From NCBI GenBank assembly GCA_038380795.1, contig CM076260.1:82621843-82685842 (forward strand): DNA of 64,000 bases, given 5' to 3'. Under the pieces are notes generated by a model. That model did not search any database, was not told where the DNA came from, and worked only from the letters and a program-made list of their open reading frames with translations. How positions within the stretch are numbered: the first letter of the stretch is position 1; every line of letters begins with the position of its first letter. Source of the DNA: Pyrocephalus nanus (taxonomy: Eukaryota > Chordata > Aves > Passeriformes > Tyrannidae). Made by a program: the position numbers and the translations under genes. Below are positions 25,645-37,634 of this stretch, piece by piece.

Positions 25645-26945
25645 TTAAGCCATTAAGGTAGGAGAAAGAGGCTATCCATTGTTCACATATTCTTTTCTTT
25701 TGCAAAAGACTGTACACTGTTTGCAAATTACAGAAAGGGCATAATGCATGCTGTTGCAAAGCTAATTTTCTGCATGCTTGTGTTAATTCCTGCAGAGATG
25801 ACCTTCTGATGCACAATTACATTGAAAGATCAAGATACATGCATCCAAATGTGTTAGAAAATTTTCATTTATCCTCCTAATCAGCTTTACATTAGTACTG
25901 TAATTGTAGTGACTGACACTTGCTTTGTCTGAATCTTTTCACAGCAAACTACTCCTCTAGGAAACCATTCCCCAAACTTACCCAAATACACACCTGGGTT
26001 AATTGGCATGTTCATTTGAACTAACGGAGACATAAGTACAACATAATCCTTGCTGTGTAATGTAGTCCTCAGTGTTACAGATGAAGAGGATGATTTAGAA
26101 AGGCATTTGGGGACAAAGGTATTTTATTGTAGCCTAGAGATTTAGGCAGATATCTATACTGCTTCTGATTATTTTGACATCCATTGGATTAATTTTCCCA
26201 GGAAGGTTACTTTGCATTTCAGGTTAGTGAATATATTTTGATTTCTACATATTTTATAGGATGCTGCAAATATTTCCTAAATTTATCCAGGAACAAGACA
26301 AAAAAATGCAACTTCTGTGTTAAGAGTAATGTTAAAGGGAGTGTTTCTACAAAGACCTCTAACATTTCTGTACATTCACTGCTTATTAAAATCTTTCAAG
26401 CTCTCTCCAGTGATTTTAACAGGCATTGAATTAGACTAAAAGTTAAAGCCTGACTGAAGCATTCAGTTAGAAAAATATGATGTTATCTGTGAACCACTGC
26501 ATTCTGAACATTGTGATCAGGCCACAAAAAATGCAGCTTGAAACAAATGCCAGACATTTTTGTAGAAAATTGGTGCGGTTTCAGATCAGTTTAATGGAGC
26601 AGCCATTTCATGAAGCAGCTAATCAGCTGCTCACATTCCTATTTCACTCATCTTAACAAAGTTGTTCAAATCTTCATAGATTTTTCTACTAATAATACAC
26701 AGAACCACACTTTCAAATGGTCATACTTTGTATTCAATCCATTCTTCCTTCAACTGTGCAAACATGTGATACTGCAGGATACTTACTGTGTAGAAGCCCA
26801 CAGAATGCACAGCAAAGTTGCCTGGAATCTTATTTGTCCAAATATGTTCATATTACCTATTAAGAGTAAGATGTAAAATGAGAAATGAAGGAAAATAATT
26901 ATAAACTGAGCGTAAGTACACAAACTACAAATCGGATTAAAAGGA
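25645..26945. other. Unique-looking sequence, no gene
   Basis: No recognisable element. A phrase near 26075 (ttacagatgaagaggatga) is reminiscent of MIR but does not continue. Confidence 0.5.
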
Positions 26946-26949
26946 AAAC

Positions 26950-27025
26950 AGGCTCAGATTTTCCCTTCCTCCCCTTCCCAAGCTACACTGAACTCAGTGG
27001 GGTAACTCAAGGTAGAGTTCATAAC
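26950..27025. repeat. Possible palindromic repeat fragment
   Basis: ggctcagattttcccttcct and gctacactgaactcagtggg followed by gtaactcaaggtag resemble an arm and the centre of the amniote palindromic families described at 1508 and 50735. Only one arm is recognisable. Confidence 0.25.
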
Positions 27026-27200
27026 TGAAGAATCACATCTTATTCATTCTTTCTCGGTATGGAACATATTTATTTTTTTCCCATTAGACTGTTTAGTAAA
27101 CCACAGTTATTCAGTTAGTGATTAACGCTTAATTAGATTACTTAAGTGCCAAAATAACCCCAGTCACTTATGTGAACCACATTAACTTCTAATAATTTAG

Positions 27201-27377
27201 GAGGAAATCACAGACACTGAAACCAGCTCCCTCTCTGACGATAGGAGAGCAGCTGCCTGCAAGACGATGGTCGTGCCAGGGATACTTTATGCTCTGCAGA
27301 TGGTTCTCTTCCGTCTCAAGTTTGAAGATAGAGATGTGCTGATCAAGCCTTTTGTTACATTCCTACTGAAAAGTTAA
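27201..27377 (+). CDS. Candidate plus-strand exon with stop codon
   Basis: After a 3' splice-site-like ttaacttctaataatttag (ends 27200) a frame of 58 codons runs to TAA at 27375-27377. The translation begins EEITDTETSSLSDD, then a basic/Cys patch and an amphipathic stretch (GILYALQMVLFRLKFEDRD). The block keeps four CpGs in about 90 bases, unlike its neighbours. It could be a terminal exon. The family is unknown. No polyadenylation signal close downstream was confirmed. Confidence 0.3.
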   Translation, partial: EEITDTETSSLSDDRRAAACKTMVVPGILYALQMVLFRLKFEDRDVLIKPFVTFLLKS

Positions 27378-27379
27378 CA

Positions 27380-30300
27380 GCCAACAACTAAATCTGAACA
27401 AAAAAGAGCAGTGGAATATTCCCCCTAAATATAAAAATCGATGGCCTTTTAGCAGCAGTGACTAATTTGGTATTTCCTAAACCAGGACTTGATTTATGAT
27501 ACTTGGAAGGGATAATGTTTTTAAATGTTAGAACTAGAATGGAATTAAATCATTGTTGATTGTAGTGCATGCCTGCTCACACCAGTTATCATCCTTCCCT
27601 GTCTGAAGATTAATACTCTGTATATATACTGTGAGGGGAGAAAGATGGAGCAAATTCCTTTCCAGCATTTTTTCAGTTTACTTAGACTTTTTTTTTCCCC
27701 TCTGGTAAAAAAAATTCTATTCCCAGCACTTTATATGAAGTAATTGCAGGAAAGTAAGTTGAAAAAATGTAGTTCACAATGAATAGAACCATTAGGCACA
27801 AAGATGTGTGCAGTGAAAGCCTGATCACGTGTAGCAAAAATTTTCCATAGTGTCAGCCAGTGCCTGATGAGCAGGGCTGCACTCTTCTGAGGAGGTGTCA
27901 GACTGCATCATTCCAGCTAGCTTGGTATATACCCCATGTAAGTGGTACCTTTTAGGGATGGTGGATGGGAGTAATGAAAAGGCCTAAGAGTAGGATGACT
28001 TTTCCCTGAGGAACTGAAAATAATCACCTCCTGAAGGCAGGAGGTGAAGTTTGACAGCTGTTTGTACAAGTTAATTTTATCTCCTTTTCTGATGGCCATT
28101 TACAAATAAGTGACATTGTGTAGCACCACTACTACCTCTGGTTTCAAAACTAAGCAAGGCTTTTTTAGCAATGAGAAACACACAGCAATTGTAAAATGCT
28201 GTTGCAGCTCTTGCCAACAGAAACAGGGAAAGAAGTGTTCTTTAGCTTTCTGATTCAACAACTACCCCTGTAAATTAATTTGTGTTTTGTTTAACATTAA
28301 AATCACCATTGGCTTTGAACAAAGAGGTGGCATGAATGAAAGGCACTGAGCAGCTGGCAGGGAGAGTGACAGAATGGAGTCTGAGGAAACTCCTTGTTTC
28401 TACAAGTTACTCCACACCATCTCATTTGTCAACCCACAAAGAAATTAATGGAGTCTGCAAACTCCAACCCATGAAGTCCTGCTGTTAGTACTGTAGTTTA
28501 CACCTTGAAGTAGCATCCTGATGGGGGTTCTTAGCAAGTTAAAATGGGATAATAATTATAACATGAAAATAAAGCAGCCACAGCTCCTCTGCAACATGTA
28601 GTCCTAACTACTTTGCCATTGAATAGATTCAATCCATACATAAACAAGTGATACAGAGATGACAGGATTTAAATTCTTCGTTTGCTTTGCTGGTCTTTTC
28701 CAGCATTTTGTGGATATTCATTTCTTATCAATTATCCCTCCAGTGTTACTTCTGATGAGAGCATTGCCTCTGACAGATCTGCCTGTGTACTGCAAGCTTT
28801 CATCAAATTGCCAAAATTGCTTCACTCATCATTTGAGCCTTTTCCCATTCAATTTAGGAGAGATAAAGGCATCTGCATTCTCATCTGCATACATGCATAC
28901 TGGCTTGTTTTCATTATTTTTAGCCATAGAGAATATTTTTTGGACCACCTTTCAAAAAAGTCTCTCTTCTATCAGACCTTCGGGCAACTACAATTGTAGA
29001 TATAAACTGACAGACACTAATGTGCAGTGTTTTTTTCAAATTAAACCATAACAAAATGCTAAAATTATATTTTAGGTAGCCTCTTAACATTCATATATCT
29101 CATAATGTTACTGATTTTACATTATTTAAAAAACTTAATACTTACTGAGTCTTCAGTTTTCATTTCCAAAATCATAGATACCTGGAGAAGGCAACAGTGG
29201 GAGTTGCTACAGATTTACACCATTTAGACAAGATAAGACTGCTTCTGACTTTATTCTAGATGAAGTTTCAGCACATGTAGGATAACAGGTGGTGAGGAGG
29301 GGAGGTGGAGTCTCCTAAGAAATTGCACTCTTCACAGGACAGGGTAAAAACTTGTTTCTTAGTTTGCAAATTATGTTTGTCTCTTATTGGCAAGATCACA
29401 TCACTGTAATATTATGCAGTGACATATTTCTAGAGCTTGTACTGCTGAATGCTGGGTAAAGCACTCACCAAATCAGTCATCTATAAAGATACTTGGCAAT
29501 CACTGAAAATCTGAATGGAACCCCCAGAGGGTGAACATACTTCAATTTAGATTAATATTTCATACTAAAAAACACATTCTTGTTCTATTTTGGTTTTCAG
29601 GATGCCATAGAACGTGTTCTGGGCATGATTTGTGATGAAAACCAGAGAAAATTCCACTTTTTCCTATGCCATAAACCTGCCAGTCATTTATAGATAGCAT
29701 CATTAGAGCAAGCAGAAGTCAGAGTGCCGGATGTAAATCTTTGGGTCATTAGTCAACCATTTATGAAAATGTTTTTTAAAGCTCTGTAATAAATAGCCTA
29801 ATCAATTCTAGCAGTGTGTTCTTGTTTTCCTTATTTTTTACTTTTTAAAAAGGCCAGTGAAAAGAAAGGTTAATTAAAAGTCTATAATTTTTAAGATGTA
29901 GAACTACTTTCCAAACAATGTTTATTACACAAGAAACAATCCATAAAGATGATTTTATAATTGTGTAAAAGTTAACTTGCTCAGAGCTCCCAGCAATTAC
30001 TGCTCCCAGTGTGTGGAACAACAAAAATTAAGTAGCTAGAAAAGCTTTGTTGTAAACAACGTAGTAACTTTTGCATAAGTGATGTACACATATGCATTCA
30101 TATGCATGCACAAACACAGGCAAGTGAGGGGGTATCCAGAATATTTGGTTTTAACTTGTGTTGGAGATGGATATCTCCTATTTAATTTATTGTGAGAACC
30201 AGCCTAAATTTTTTAAGGTGACAAATTAGCTGAATTCAAGGAACTAAGAAGATTTTGATTTTCAGATGGAAATTTAGTTTGAAAATTAAGCTCTGACCAC

Positions 30301-30960
30301 TTTTTAACAAAGCTTTACCTCTTAAAAGTGCAAAAATCTAAAATACATCTGAATCAGGTATTAAAAATGAGGTCTGTGACTGAAAGTTCTGATGTATAAA
30401 GACCAGGATTTTGGCATAGTGTAGAAGGCAAATTATACACTATATATGCTCTGATGCCATAGCACATTACCAATTAGCATTCAATTTTATGAATACAACA
30501 AAAATTTTCATCCAAAATCCAATTAAAATGAAAATCTAACTGTAAAATCTTTTACTAGAAGTCCTTGTTTCATTTAAAGCTTTCCTTAAAAAGAATAAAG
30601 ATTCTATGAAAGATCTCTAGTCTAAGAAAAAGAAGTAGTTTTAACCAATCTGTACATGACAATTATCTTTTCCATTATATCTTGTTTCATAGACTTTCTT
30701 TGCATTAAACAAAACTCTTTCTGTTTTCCTATTTCTATTCAGCAGCCAAAATCATAACAAAATCAGAAGATACAAATCAAATAATATGCTGCAAGTTTCC
30801 ATTCTTCAGTGAGACTGTTCCCTAGGCTACAGTCTTCCTGACGGCATGTGGTGTGAAGGCCCAACCCTATCTGCTGTTGCAAAGCAAAATGCTATTGAGA
30901 GAAGTTTTGAACAAAGGGAAATATTGTGTCCTTCTCCAAATACAGTAGAATTAGTCTAGC
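27380..30960. other. Unique-looking sequence, no confident gene
   Basis: Includes a 130-codon plus-strand frame (28659-29051) rich in Phe/Leu/Ser without motifs, overlapped by a 105-codon frame in another register, which I regard as chance. Holds the micro-exon candidate at 29146-29181. Confidence 0.5.
29146..29181 (-). CDS. Candidate 36-base micro-exon
   Basis: On the minus strand actgttgccttctccag is followed by 36 bases open in one frame only (12 codons, VSMILEMKTEDS), then the sequence gtaagtatt. Both splice signals are close to consensus, but an exon this short can arise by chance in 64 kb. Confidence 0.2.
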
Positions 30961-30965
30961 AGTCA

Positions 30966-31085
30966 AAGTTAATTCTTACGTAGTCCTTGTGTAAAAATGG
31001 TGTGCATTTTGGAGGATTAAAGCCAAATTCTGATCTCACTGATGTCAGATGAGATACCCCAGTGACAAATGTGGTTCTTGGCTTC
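30966..31085. repeat. Diverged copy of amniote palindromic repeat
   Basis: Contains agccaaattctgatctcact (31021-31040), then a degraded second arm ending with agtgacaaatgtgg. The phrase 'gccaaattctgatctcagt' is the outer arm of a palindromic family seen across reptiles and birds. The preceding taattcttacgtagtccttg also fits the inner part. Weakly supported, no coding capacity. Confidence 0.35.
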
Positions 31086-31089
31086 CCAA

Positions 31090-33460
31090 GCAGCCATCAG
31101 AGTCAATGTGTTTCTAATAAGATGGAGACTTAGTAGGGGCCAGGTGCTCTATTAGTTTAAATTGTTAGAGTAGCAGGAGTTGTGTAGAAGGGAAGTAGAT
31201 GGAAAATATTTTCTGCCTCCCCTTAATGTGTACTCCAGGTCCAGAAATTCAGTTGCTGCAGCCCAGCATTTGTAATGGCTGAGCTTCTGACTGAGTTATA
31301 AGCCTTTTACGTAGTAGTATAATAAAGCAAACACTTAATGTATATTTGCAGGAGAACTCAGTTTCAACTGTTCAATTTCTCACTTATTTTGGTTCGGGAC
31401 AGAATTTTACCTGTTCCCCTAAAAGTAATTATCTCCCTCATATTTTTGAAAGTATTCAGGTATCTACTATTTAAATAAATCTTTAGTTCAAAGATATCTG
31501 ATATTCATTAAATGAACGGTATATTTAACAAAAACCTGAAACAAAACCTGTGGCTGGCTAATAATGTTGTAATGGAACAAAATGTTCTGCCTGTCTGACA
31601 GCAGTGCAATACCCCAAGGACCACTGCTGGGGTGTCATCTACAGCTACATCAGCTCTTTTTCTGTCAGCTACATCACCTCTTTTTCTACAAGAGGGAGGG
31701 CACTCACCAATAGCTGGACTTCAGGATACATGGTGTAGGCACAGCAAAGTAGGGGTTTTTTTCTTGAACAGCACCTGCAGCAGTGCTCAGCACCCCCAGT
31801 CCCTCAGCTATCCTCTCGAGAAAGCCAGGCTATGCATGTAAGCCATGCTATGGCCCCAAGCTGTTCCTCTGAGCTTCATAAATCTGGCACACTTTCAGGG
31901 ACCCAGAAGAGAGAGGGCGAGGAGAAAGCTGCAAATATACCCACAGGCAATACAAACCGAGAAAATCTCATTTACCAGTAAAATCTCTTTTTCTCTGAGT
32001 GCTTATACATGTATTCACACAGTATGTGACTTCAGGCAGCATGTACAGCACACCACTGTGTAGCTGGAGAAGTGCCCTGAGGTCCTTTAAATGAATCAAG
32101 GCAGAAGGACTATTACATGACAGAGCAGTCTTGTGCCTAAAAGTATCTGTATTTGTGTAGCGTTCTTACAGAGAGGGTGAATGGAGTCCAGATGGCAGCT
32201 TTGCAATTTGCAGAGATGAAAACACCCTGCAGAGAGGTCACTAGTACCATCTGAGCTGTAATGGAGGTTCAGATCATACTGTGCTGCCCTGCCTTACTGA
32301 TGCTTAACAGATTTTAACATCATCTGTAACCCAGTAAGATGGTCTTTATGCAGAGGTAACTGACCCTTGAAACACAAATTTTAGAAGACAGGAAAAATTA
32401 TGTATGTTTTTCATCCTGTCCAGATAATATCAAGAAATATATGGATTGTATAGAATGTGCAAGAGTATTTTAGGCAGAAAAAAATAATAGATTAATTTTT
32501 CAACTAGGATGGAAACTGGACTTTCTCTCAGAGAGACACCCAGGAGCAGTCCTGGGCACGACTTTTTCAGGGAAAAAAAGGCTATTATTATTGAAACTGA
32601 GAAGCCAGCTCCATGCTGACCTATCAGGGACAGATTCAACTCCCTGAAGACTAGGGCTGCTATCTGGCAGACACCTTCACTGACACATCAGTGAATTTCA
32701 CTGTAGTGGAGCAAGAAAGGCCAGAGCAGCATCTTACTGTAAGAACTGCTTTTCTTACTAAAAAGATCCACTGACTACTCTTTGCCTGGGCTGAAGGCTC
32801 TGCTATTCAGCCTCAGTTAAACACAGGTTGGGGGGTTTCATTTCAAAAACGTACCAAACAGGCCATGAGATCAAAATGGCTTTGTAGGAACATATAAATA
32901 CAATCCTTTCTACTACTGCCAGCTAAAGCATTTGCCATATGAGGTGTTCATGTGCTCTGCATGTCAGAACTAGCTAACCTGTGTCCCATCACATGAGCTG
33001 CTGTGGTCCAGGAGTGCAGCTGATGGACCTGAAATGAGAAGGTCTGGTAGCAAAGATAGGACCAGGATAAACCACACATGTAATAGGAGAGGACAGGGAT
33101 TATGTGAATGTTCTGACTACAGGCTTTGGAAACAGTGCAGCAGCCCTGCTCCTGTGGCAGGAAGGAAGACCACCATGTGTTTGGACCTTACATTGTGGAT
33201 GTAAAACCAGAAAGCTGCTTGAAAAAGAGGAGGAAAATAACAATCTCACTTGCATGACAAATTACTGGAGTCCACCACATTAACACATGCGTTGCTTGTC
33301 TTTTGTAGTCTACTTAGATTTTTGCATGTTTGCACTTAAAAGTAATTACTTTTGCATGTAGAAGTAATTATAGAACAATTAGTTCTATTTCATGAAGGAG
33401 AAATTATCTCCCTTCCAAAACAGCTCTTATGCCAGAAAGTAAAAAGATGGGGAAAAGTTG
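31090..33460. other. Unique-looking sequence, no gene
   Basis: Slightly GC-richer in parts (31600-33200) with only 69-72 codon frames. A short direct duplication of an acatcagctctttttctgtc-like unit occurs at about 31646-31690. Confidence 0.45.
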
Positions 33461-33463
33461 GAG

Positions 33464-33531
33464 ATATCTAAATCTATCTATATCTATATCTATCTATATC
33501 TATATCTATATATATATATATATCTATATCT
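33464..33531. repeat. TATC/TATATC microsatellite
   Basis: About 68 bases of interrupted tatc and tatatc units with an internal (ta)n stretch at about 33508-33522. It creates a meaningless Ile-Tyr-Ser repeat in one frame. Likely length-polymorphic. Confidence 0.95.
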
Positions 33532-34385
33532 CTTTTAAGAAAAGCTTAGTAACCTCTTCCAGTCCACAGGGGCTAACTCTAAAAGCAAGTAGACATATTT
33601 TATGCATGCTATATTGAGTTCCAAATTCCTGTTCAGTATACAAACTATAAGGCTGTTTTCTTCCCTTTGTGTCTGAACATAGTCAAAGTAGGAAATACTT
33701 TCATTTGTTCACGTGATGCGCATCTTGAAAAGTCCTGGGAACTGACAGCCCATGTAGTGAATTAACTTTATACCCCCTTTTTAAATTGAAAAGTATGAAA
33801 GTAATTGTCTGCTCATGATAATCTCTTTTCTGAATGGACCAATTTTTAGATATTGGGGGCATTCACAGTGGGCATTCATGAAATTAAACAAAAGAACTAA
33901 AATTGCTTTATTTCTGTATGTCAAGTGGTATCCTATTTGCTTTGGGAACAGAATTTCTATTATTGTAACATCTTAGAAGTACTTGTGCTTAAATATATTT
34001 TCTATTATGTCAGTATGTGAAGATTATCATGCAGTGCTGTACATTTTGTTGTTCTTCTAATCTCATACTCAAATATAAATGCTAATGAATTTTAATGATT
34101 TGAAAACAAGTTAAATTATTCCTATTTCATGATTGCATCTAACCATAGACTTTTCAAATGCATTTTTTTCCAATACAATTTGGTACTCTCTAAATGGGAG
34201 GCACAACTGCTTGTTTGAAGCAAACATCTCAAAATCACAAAGAAAGTAATAGGGTAAAGCCTTGTGAACCACACTGTTCTTAACTTCCACTGAAAGCCGT
34301 TATATGGAATAGTATATTTTCCCTCTGGAAAAGGGTAACTCAGTTATGGTTTTGGAGGAAATAAAACCTAAATCAGAAGGAAAAC

Positions 34386-34417
34386 ATCTACACAGATAAA
34401 TGTGTATCTGTGTAGAT
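34386..34417. repeat. Perfect 13-bp hairpin with 6-base loop
   Basis: atctacacagata (34386-34398) and tatctgtgtagat (34405-34417) are perfect reverse complements separated by aatgtg. No T-run follows that would suggest a terminator, and the stem is too short for a typical microRNA precursor. Confidence 0.75.
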
Positions 34418-35401
34418 ATCTTCTTACTCGGTATGCAATTTTCACACCACCAACGCAGTACAAAATGGGAAAATTCACTTACTCTTCCCAGAGGAACTGG
34501 TATGAAATAAGGAAAGCCTATCTAATATAAATGTCCAAGAAACACATCTTAGAGAAAGCAACAGTCCTGTGCTGAATGGTATTACAGAGGTTAGGGTGCC
34601 AAGGGTTTCAGAAGTAGCTGAGTTTGAAAAAACAAGTGCATATGGCGATGTTTAAGGCAGAGGTCAGCTAAATGTTTCTGAATGGATGAAAAAAAAGATA
34701 AACAGAATGAATAAGAACTGGTGTCCTTGTGAGAGGCATCATACAAAATAATCAATTACAAACATCCTAAAGTTCAAGTTTAGCTTAGAGAAAGGGTTTA
34801 GTTCAGGACTGTTTTCTACTTTATTGAGATTATTAAGCTGCAAACTTCAGAGTTTACTCTTAGACTTTCTCAAAATCACAGAAACTACTGTATGTCAAGA
34901 TCATATACATGCTCCTTGTTGTCCATTTGTCTGGCTGATGCCAATAAGGTCAAGGGAGTTCAACACCTGCTGTAGAAAAACACACTCAATAGTTAAGACA
35001 TTTTGGTACAACAGGTGCTGAACTCATCTAACCTTGGTCATGCTAGAAAGACAACTGTTTTCAGCATTAGCTGATGGAGAAGTAAGCTCCGGTATGTTTA
35101 TTAGCAATATTTGTACTCTTATTACATCTTTGCATTCTTATGGAAATGAATAGTTAATGGGTTTGGTTAGGCAATTGAAGTCTCTCCAAAGGGATTTCTT
35201 TTGGTCTAAACACCTTCTGTTATTTCAAGATGGGCGAATGAGGCTGATGTGTGTCTGTACATATACTTGTGGAAAACGATTCCTAGAACAACTTAAGAAG
35301 CCTGGCTGCCATATGGAACTACAAAAGGTGGATATCAGTTTTGTAGCATGATGCTTTAACCCACAGTACTAGGCATAACACTGTAAATTGCCTAGTCCCA
35401 T

Positions 35402-35418
35402 AAAAAAAAAAAAAAAAA
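35402..35418. repeat. Poly(A) run, 17 bases
   Basis: Uninterrupted A17 in unique-looking sequence, with no retroposed gene body recognised upstream. Confidence 0.95.
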
Positions 35419-35764
35419 GACAAAAAGTCTTGCACATAAGACGACTAAATTACAGTCAAGCATTGTTACAATCAAACAGCTCATGTACAACTTCATAAAC
35501 ACTTCAACTCGTGCTCTTAAATTTCCAGATATATTTACTTTACTCCTCTAAAACACATTAAAGAAAAAGTGTTCTTTGTTATCTGGGACTATTTGAAATC
35601 TTTAGCAGTTCACTTAACACATCATAATGTCTGTCATAGACTTTCCTAAAACACCAGGGAAAATGCATACCTCAGGAGAGAAATAAATCTCTTAAAAGGT
35701 ATTAGTATAATTAAGTAGGTCACCCTACTGTAGAGGTGAAGTGCCTGTTAATGTTGGTGAATTT

Positions 35765-35862
35765 TAGTCCTGATTCAGCAGTGTGCTTAAGCAAGTTCCA
35801 CTAAAATTTGTAGGCAAATATATGCGCAAGTTCCTTTCTGAGGCATGGTCTTTAATGGTTAT
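35765..35862. repeat. Diverged palindromic MITE-like repeat (TTAAGCA family)
   Basis: tcctgattcagcagtgtgct then taagcaagttcc at the left, and a mirrored tatgcgcaagttcctttctg at about 35830 at the right. The arms correspond to 'cctgatcctgcaaagtgcttaagca' and its reverse complement in a palindromic repeat widespread in turtles, crocodilians and birds. Highly decayed. Confidence 0.4.
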
Positions 35863-36126
35863 TATGCAGGTTCTGGGGAATTTTGCCTTATAATTCCCAG
35901 TGGAGAGCCAGCCTTATAGCCCATGACAGAGACAAATGTCCAAACATAAATTATTCCCGTGTGTTTCTAGTTTATTGCTCTTCTTCTCCTGAGTTGTCTC
36001 AGTGTAAGTACATCCTACCCCAACACACTTGCTCGAGAGTTGTGTTCAAACCCTTGTATATCCTGTGACAAATCTACAAGAAAGCAGAGGAATGAGCTTA
36101 GTGTTTGCAAGCCTGTGGATTTTCAC

Positions 36127-36530
36127 ACAGAATCACAGAGAAGGGTCAAGTTTGGAAGGGGACTTTAACACTTGTTTAGTCAAAGCCCCCTTGCTCAGAA
36201 CAGGGTCAGCTAAAACTGGTTGCTCAGGGCCAAGTCCCATTGGGTTTTCAGTTATCTCCAAGGATACAGACTTCACAATCTTCCTTGGCAACCTCTTCCA
36301 GTGTTACAACAGCCTTACAGTGTAAAGACCTTTTCCTTATGTTTAAATGGTATTTCCTGTATTTCACTATGTGTCCCCTTGTCCTTTCACTGGGCACTAC
36401 CGCGAAGCTCAGCTCTGTATTCTTTCCTCCCCACCATCATATAGTTACACACACTGAGAGGATCCCCTTGAGCCACCTCTTCCCCAAACTGAACAGTCCC
36501 AGCTCTCTCATCCTCTCCCCATATGTCACA
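36127..36530 (-). mobile_element. CR1 LINE fragment, 3' end and RT C-terminus
   Basis: In plus orientation it starts with the reversed CR1 terminus (agaatcacagag), then the untranslated end and the reverse of the RT C-terminal coding part: caacctcttccagtgttaca (36290-36309), ccccttgtcctttcactggg (36374-36393), and cagtcccagctctctcatcc near 36500. This is a typical 5'-truncated avian CR1 insertion on the minus strand. Several overlapping open frames here, including a 72-codon one at 36387-36605, are by-products of the dead CR1 coding sequence. Similarity is lost after about 36530. Confidence 0.9.
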
Positions 36531-36534
36531 GTCA

Positions 36535-37350
36535 AGAAGTAGGATTAGGCTATTGCAGTCCTGTAAGGGGCTGACACTGCCTGAGGGACCCTCCCCTGGA
36601 AGCATGTGGCCATCCTGCTGAGAAAGGTTTAAGTGAAAGCTGCTGGCATGCAGAGACAGGCTCTATGAGGAAACAGCTAATTTTTTCCAGGGAATGCTAA
36701 TTTAAAGTAAGGACTAAGTCATCTTGGGAGAGGGATTCTAGGAGTGGCCACCTGAGGCAGAATGTATGATTTATCTTTTATGGTATAATTTTATTGTGGT
36801 GATTTTTTAAACAAAATACAAACACTGTGAAGCTGATAATAATAATTGAACCAATAATTTCCACATTGTAGGAGAGCATTGAAGATTTAACTGTCCTTCA
36901 CATACATTGCTGAAGACTGCTTGTGAAGTTTGTCTGTTTCTTAAGCATTTCATTTCAGTACAAGCATTGGAAACAAAGAATGGATAAAATGAAGCAAGGT
37001 TCATGCAGCACATAAAACACATCAAAACAATCAGCTTTGATTTTACTTTACTATTATTTTAGCTCCTAAATTTAAGAGTCCACAGCGTGTTTGACACTCT
37101 GAATCTGACAGCCCTTTACATGATTCTTACAGATTCTAACATGTCTACTGCCTCTGAATTTCCCTGGCCAGGTCTTCCCTGTCCAGTTACAAATCTTTAT
37201 TTACTACTTTTCATTGCTAAATCTGTTGTATATTGGGGAAATTTTGAAAGCAGTTATCTGGCTTTGTCATTAGTTGAAATTAATTTGCCTGCCTGATTTG
37301 ACACTACAATGTTATTTAAATCCATGATGGGATGTAAAGTACACTTCCTT
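36535..37350. other. Unique-looking sequence between CR1 fragment and candidate exon
   Basis: No recognised element. A block at 36540-36640 is GC-rich and might be a further decayed part of the neighbouring CR1. Frames of 69-72 codons show no motifs. Confidence 0.45.
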
Positions 37351-37353
37351 TAC

Positions 37354-37629
37354 CTTTCTGCGTTCTGAATCCTAATGGACATGGCAGGGGAATTGGTGTT
37401 TCTGATGTCCTTGTAGATAAGAATAGCCTGACATAAAAGATGGATTCCAAAGGACTGAAAAAAAACAACTGAATAGTCAAAGGAGCTGATAAACCAGTTG
37501 TCATTGCACACAGAAGCCAGCGAAGGAGGTGCTCCAGTCACATGAGGGATCTCATGCCGTTGCATGTTGCAGTTGCAAGTGAGGGATGTGCCTTTTGGTA
37601 GGTCTCTTTTCCAGAAGGACCTCGCAAAG
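37354..37629 (-). CDS. Candidate coding exon, unidentified protein
   Basis: A 276-base open block on the minus strand bounded by a strong 3' splice site (T8, gtccgctcactcag, exon begins 37629) and a good 5' splice site (gaaag then gtaaag, exon ends 37354). It is open in the frame leaving one base before and two after (phase 2 to phase 2), giving about 91 residues. Visible features: a Cys cluster (TCNCN), a further Cys before DNWF, then a hydrophobic run VVFFQSFGIHLLCQAILI that could be a membrane segment or buried strand, followed by a polar end (IRIQNAE). It keeps about five CpGs where neighbours have few. I do not recognise the family. Chance alone gives an open frame of this length in a few per cent of such intervals, so it is a hypothesis, though the best in the window. 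Confidence 0.42.
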
Positions 37630-37634
37630 CTGAG

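Larger units (their letters stand above)
33535..35760. other. Unique-looking sequence with a hairpin and a poly(A) run
   Basis: Holds the hairpin at 34386 and A17 at 35402. No gene or transposon recognised. Confidence 0.5.

Noticed and set aside
25111..25816. Minus-strand frames of 155 and 146 codons, apparently hydrophobic membrane proteins
   Set aside because: They lie opposite a purine-rich tract; the Leu/Ser/Phe/Tyr bias and lack of stops follow from C/T composition, and the two frames overlap each other.
26070..26110. Possible second MIR copy (ttacagatgaagaggatga)
   Set aside because: Similarity stops after about 20 bases.
28659..29051. 130-codon plus-strand frame
   Set aside because: No motif, no splice framing, low-information AT-rich composition, and overlapped by a 105-codon frame in another register.
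33429..33617. Ile/Tyr/Ser repetitive peptide frame
   Set aside because: It is the translation of the TATC/TATATC microsatellite.
36029..36605. Several overlapping 70-100 codon frames
   Set aside because: They coincide with a minus-strand CR1 fragment and are dead RT or antisense reading of it.
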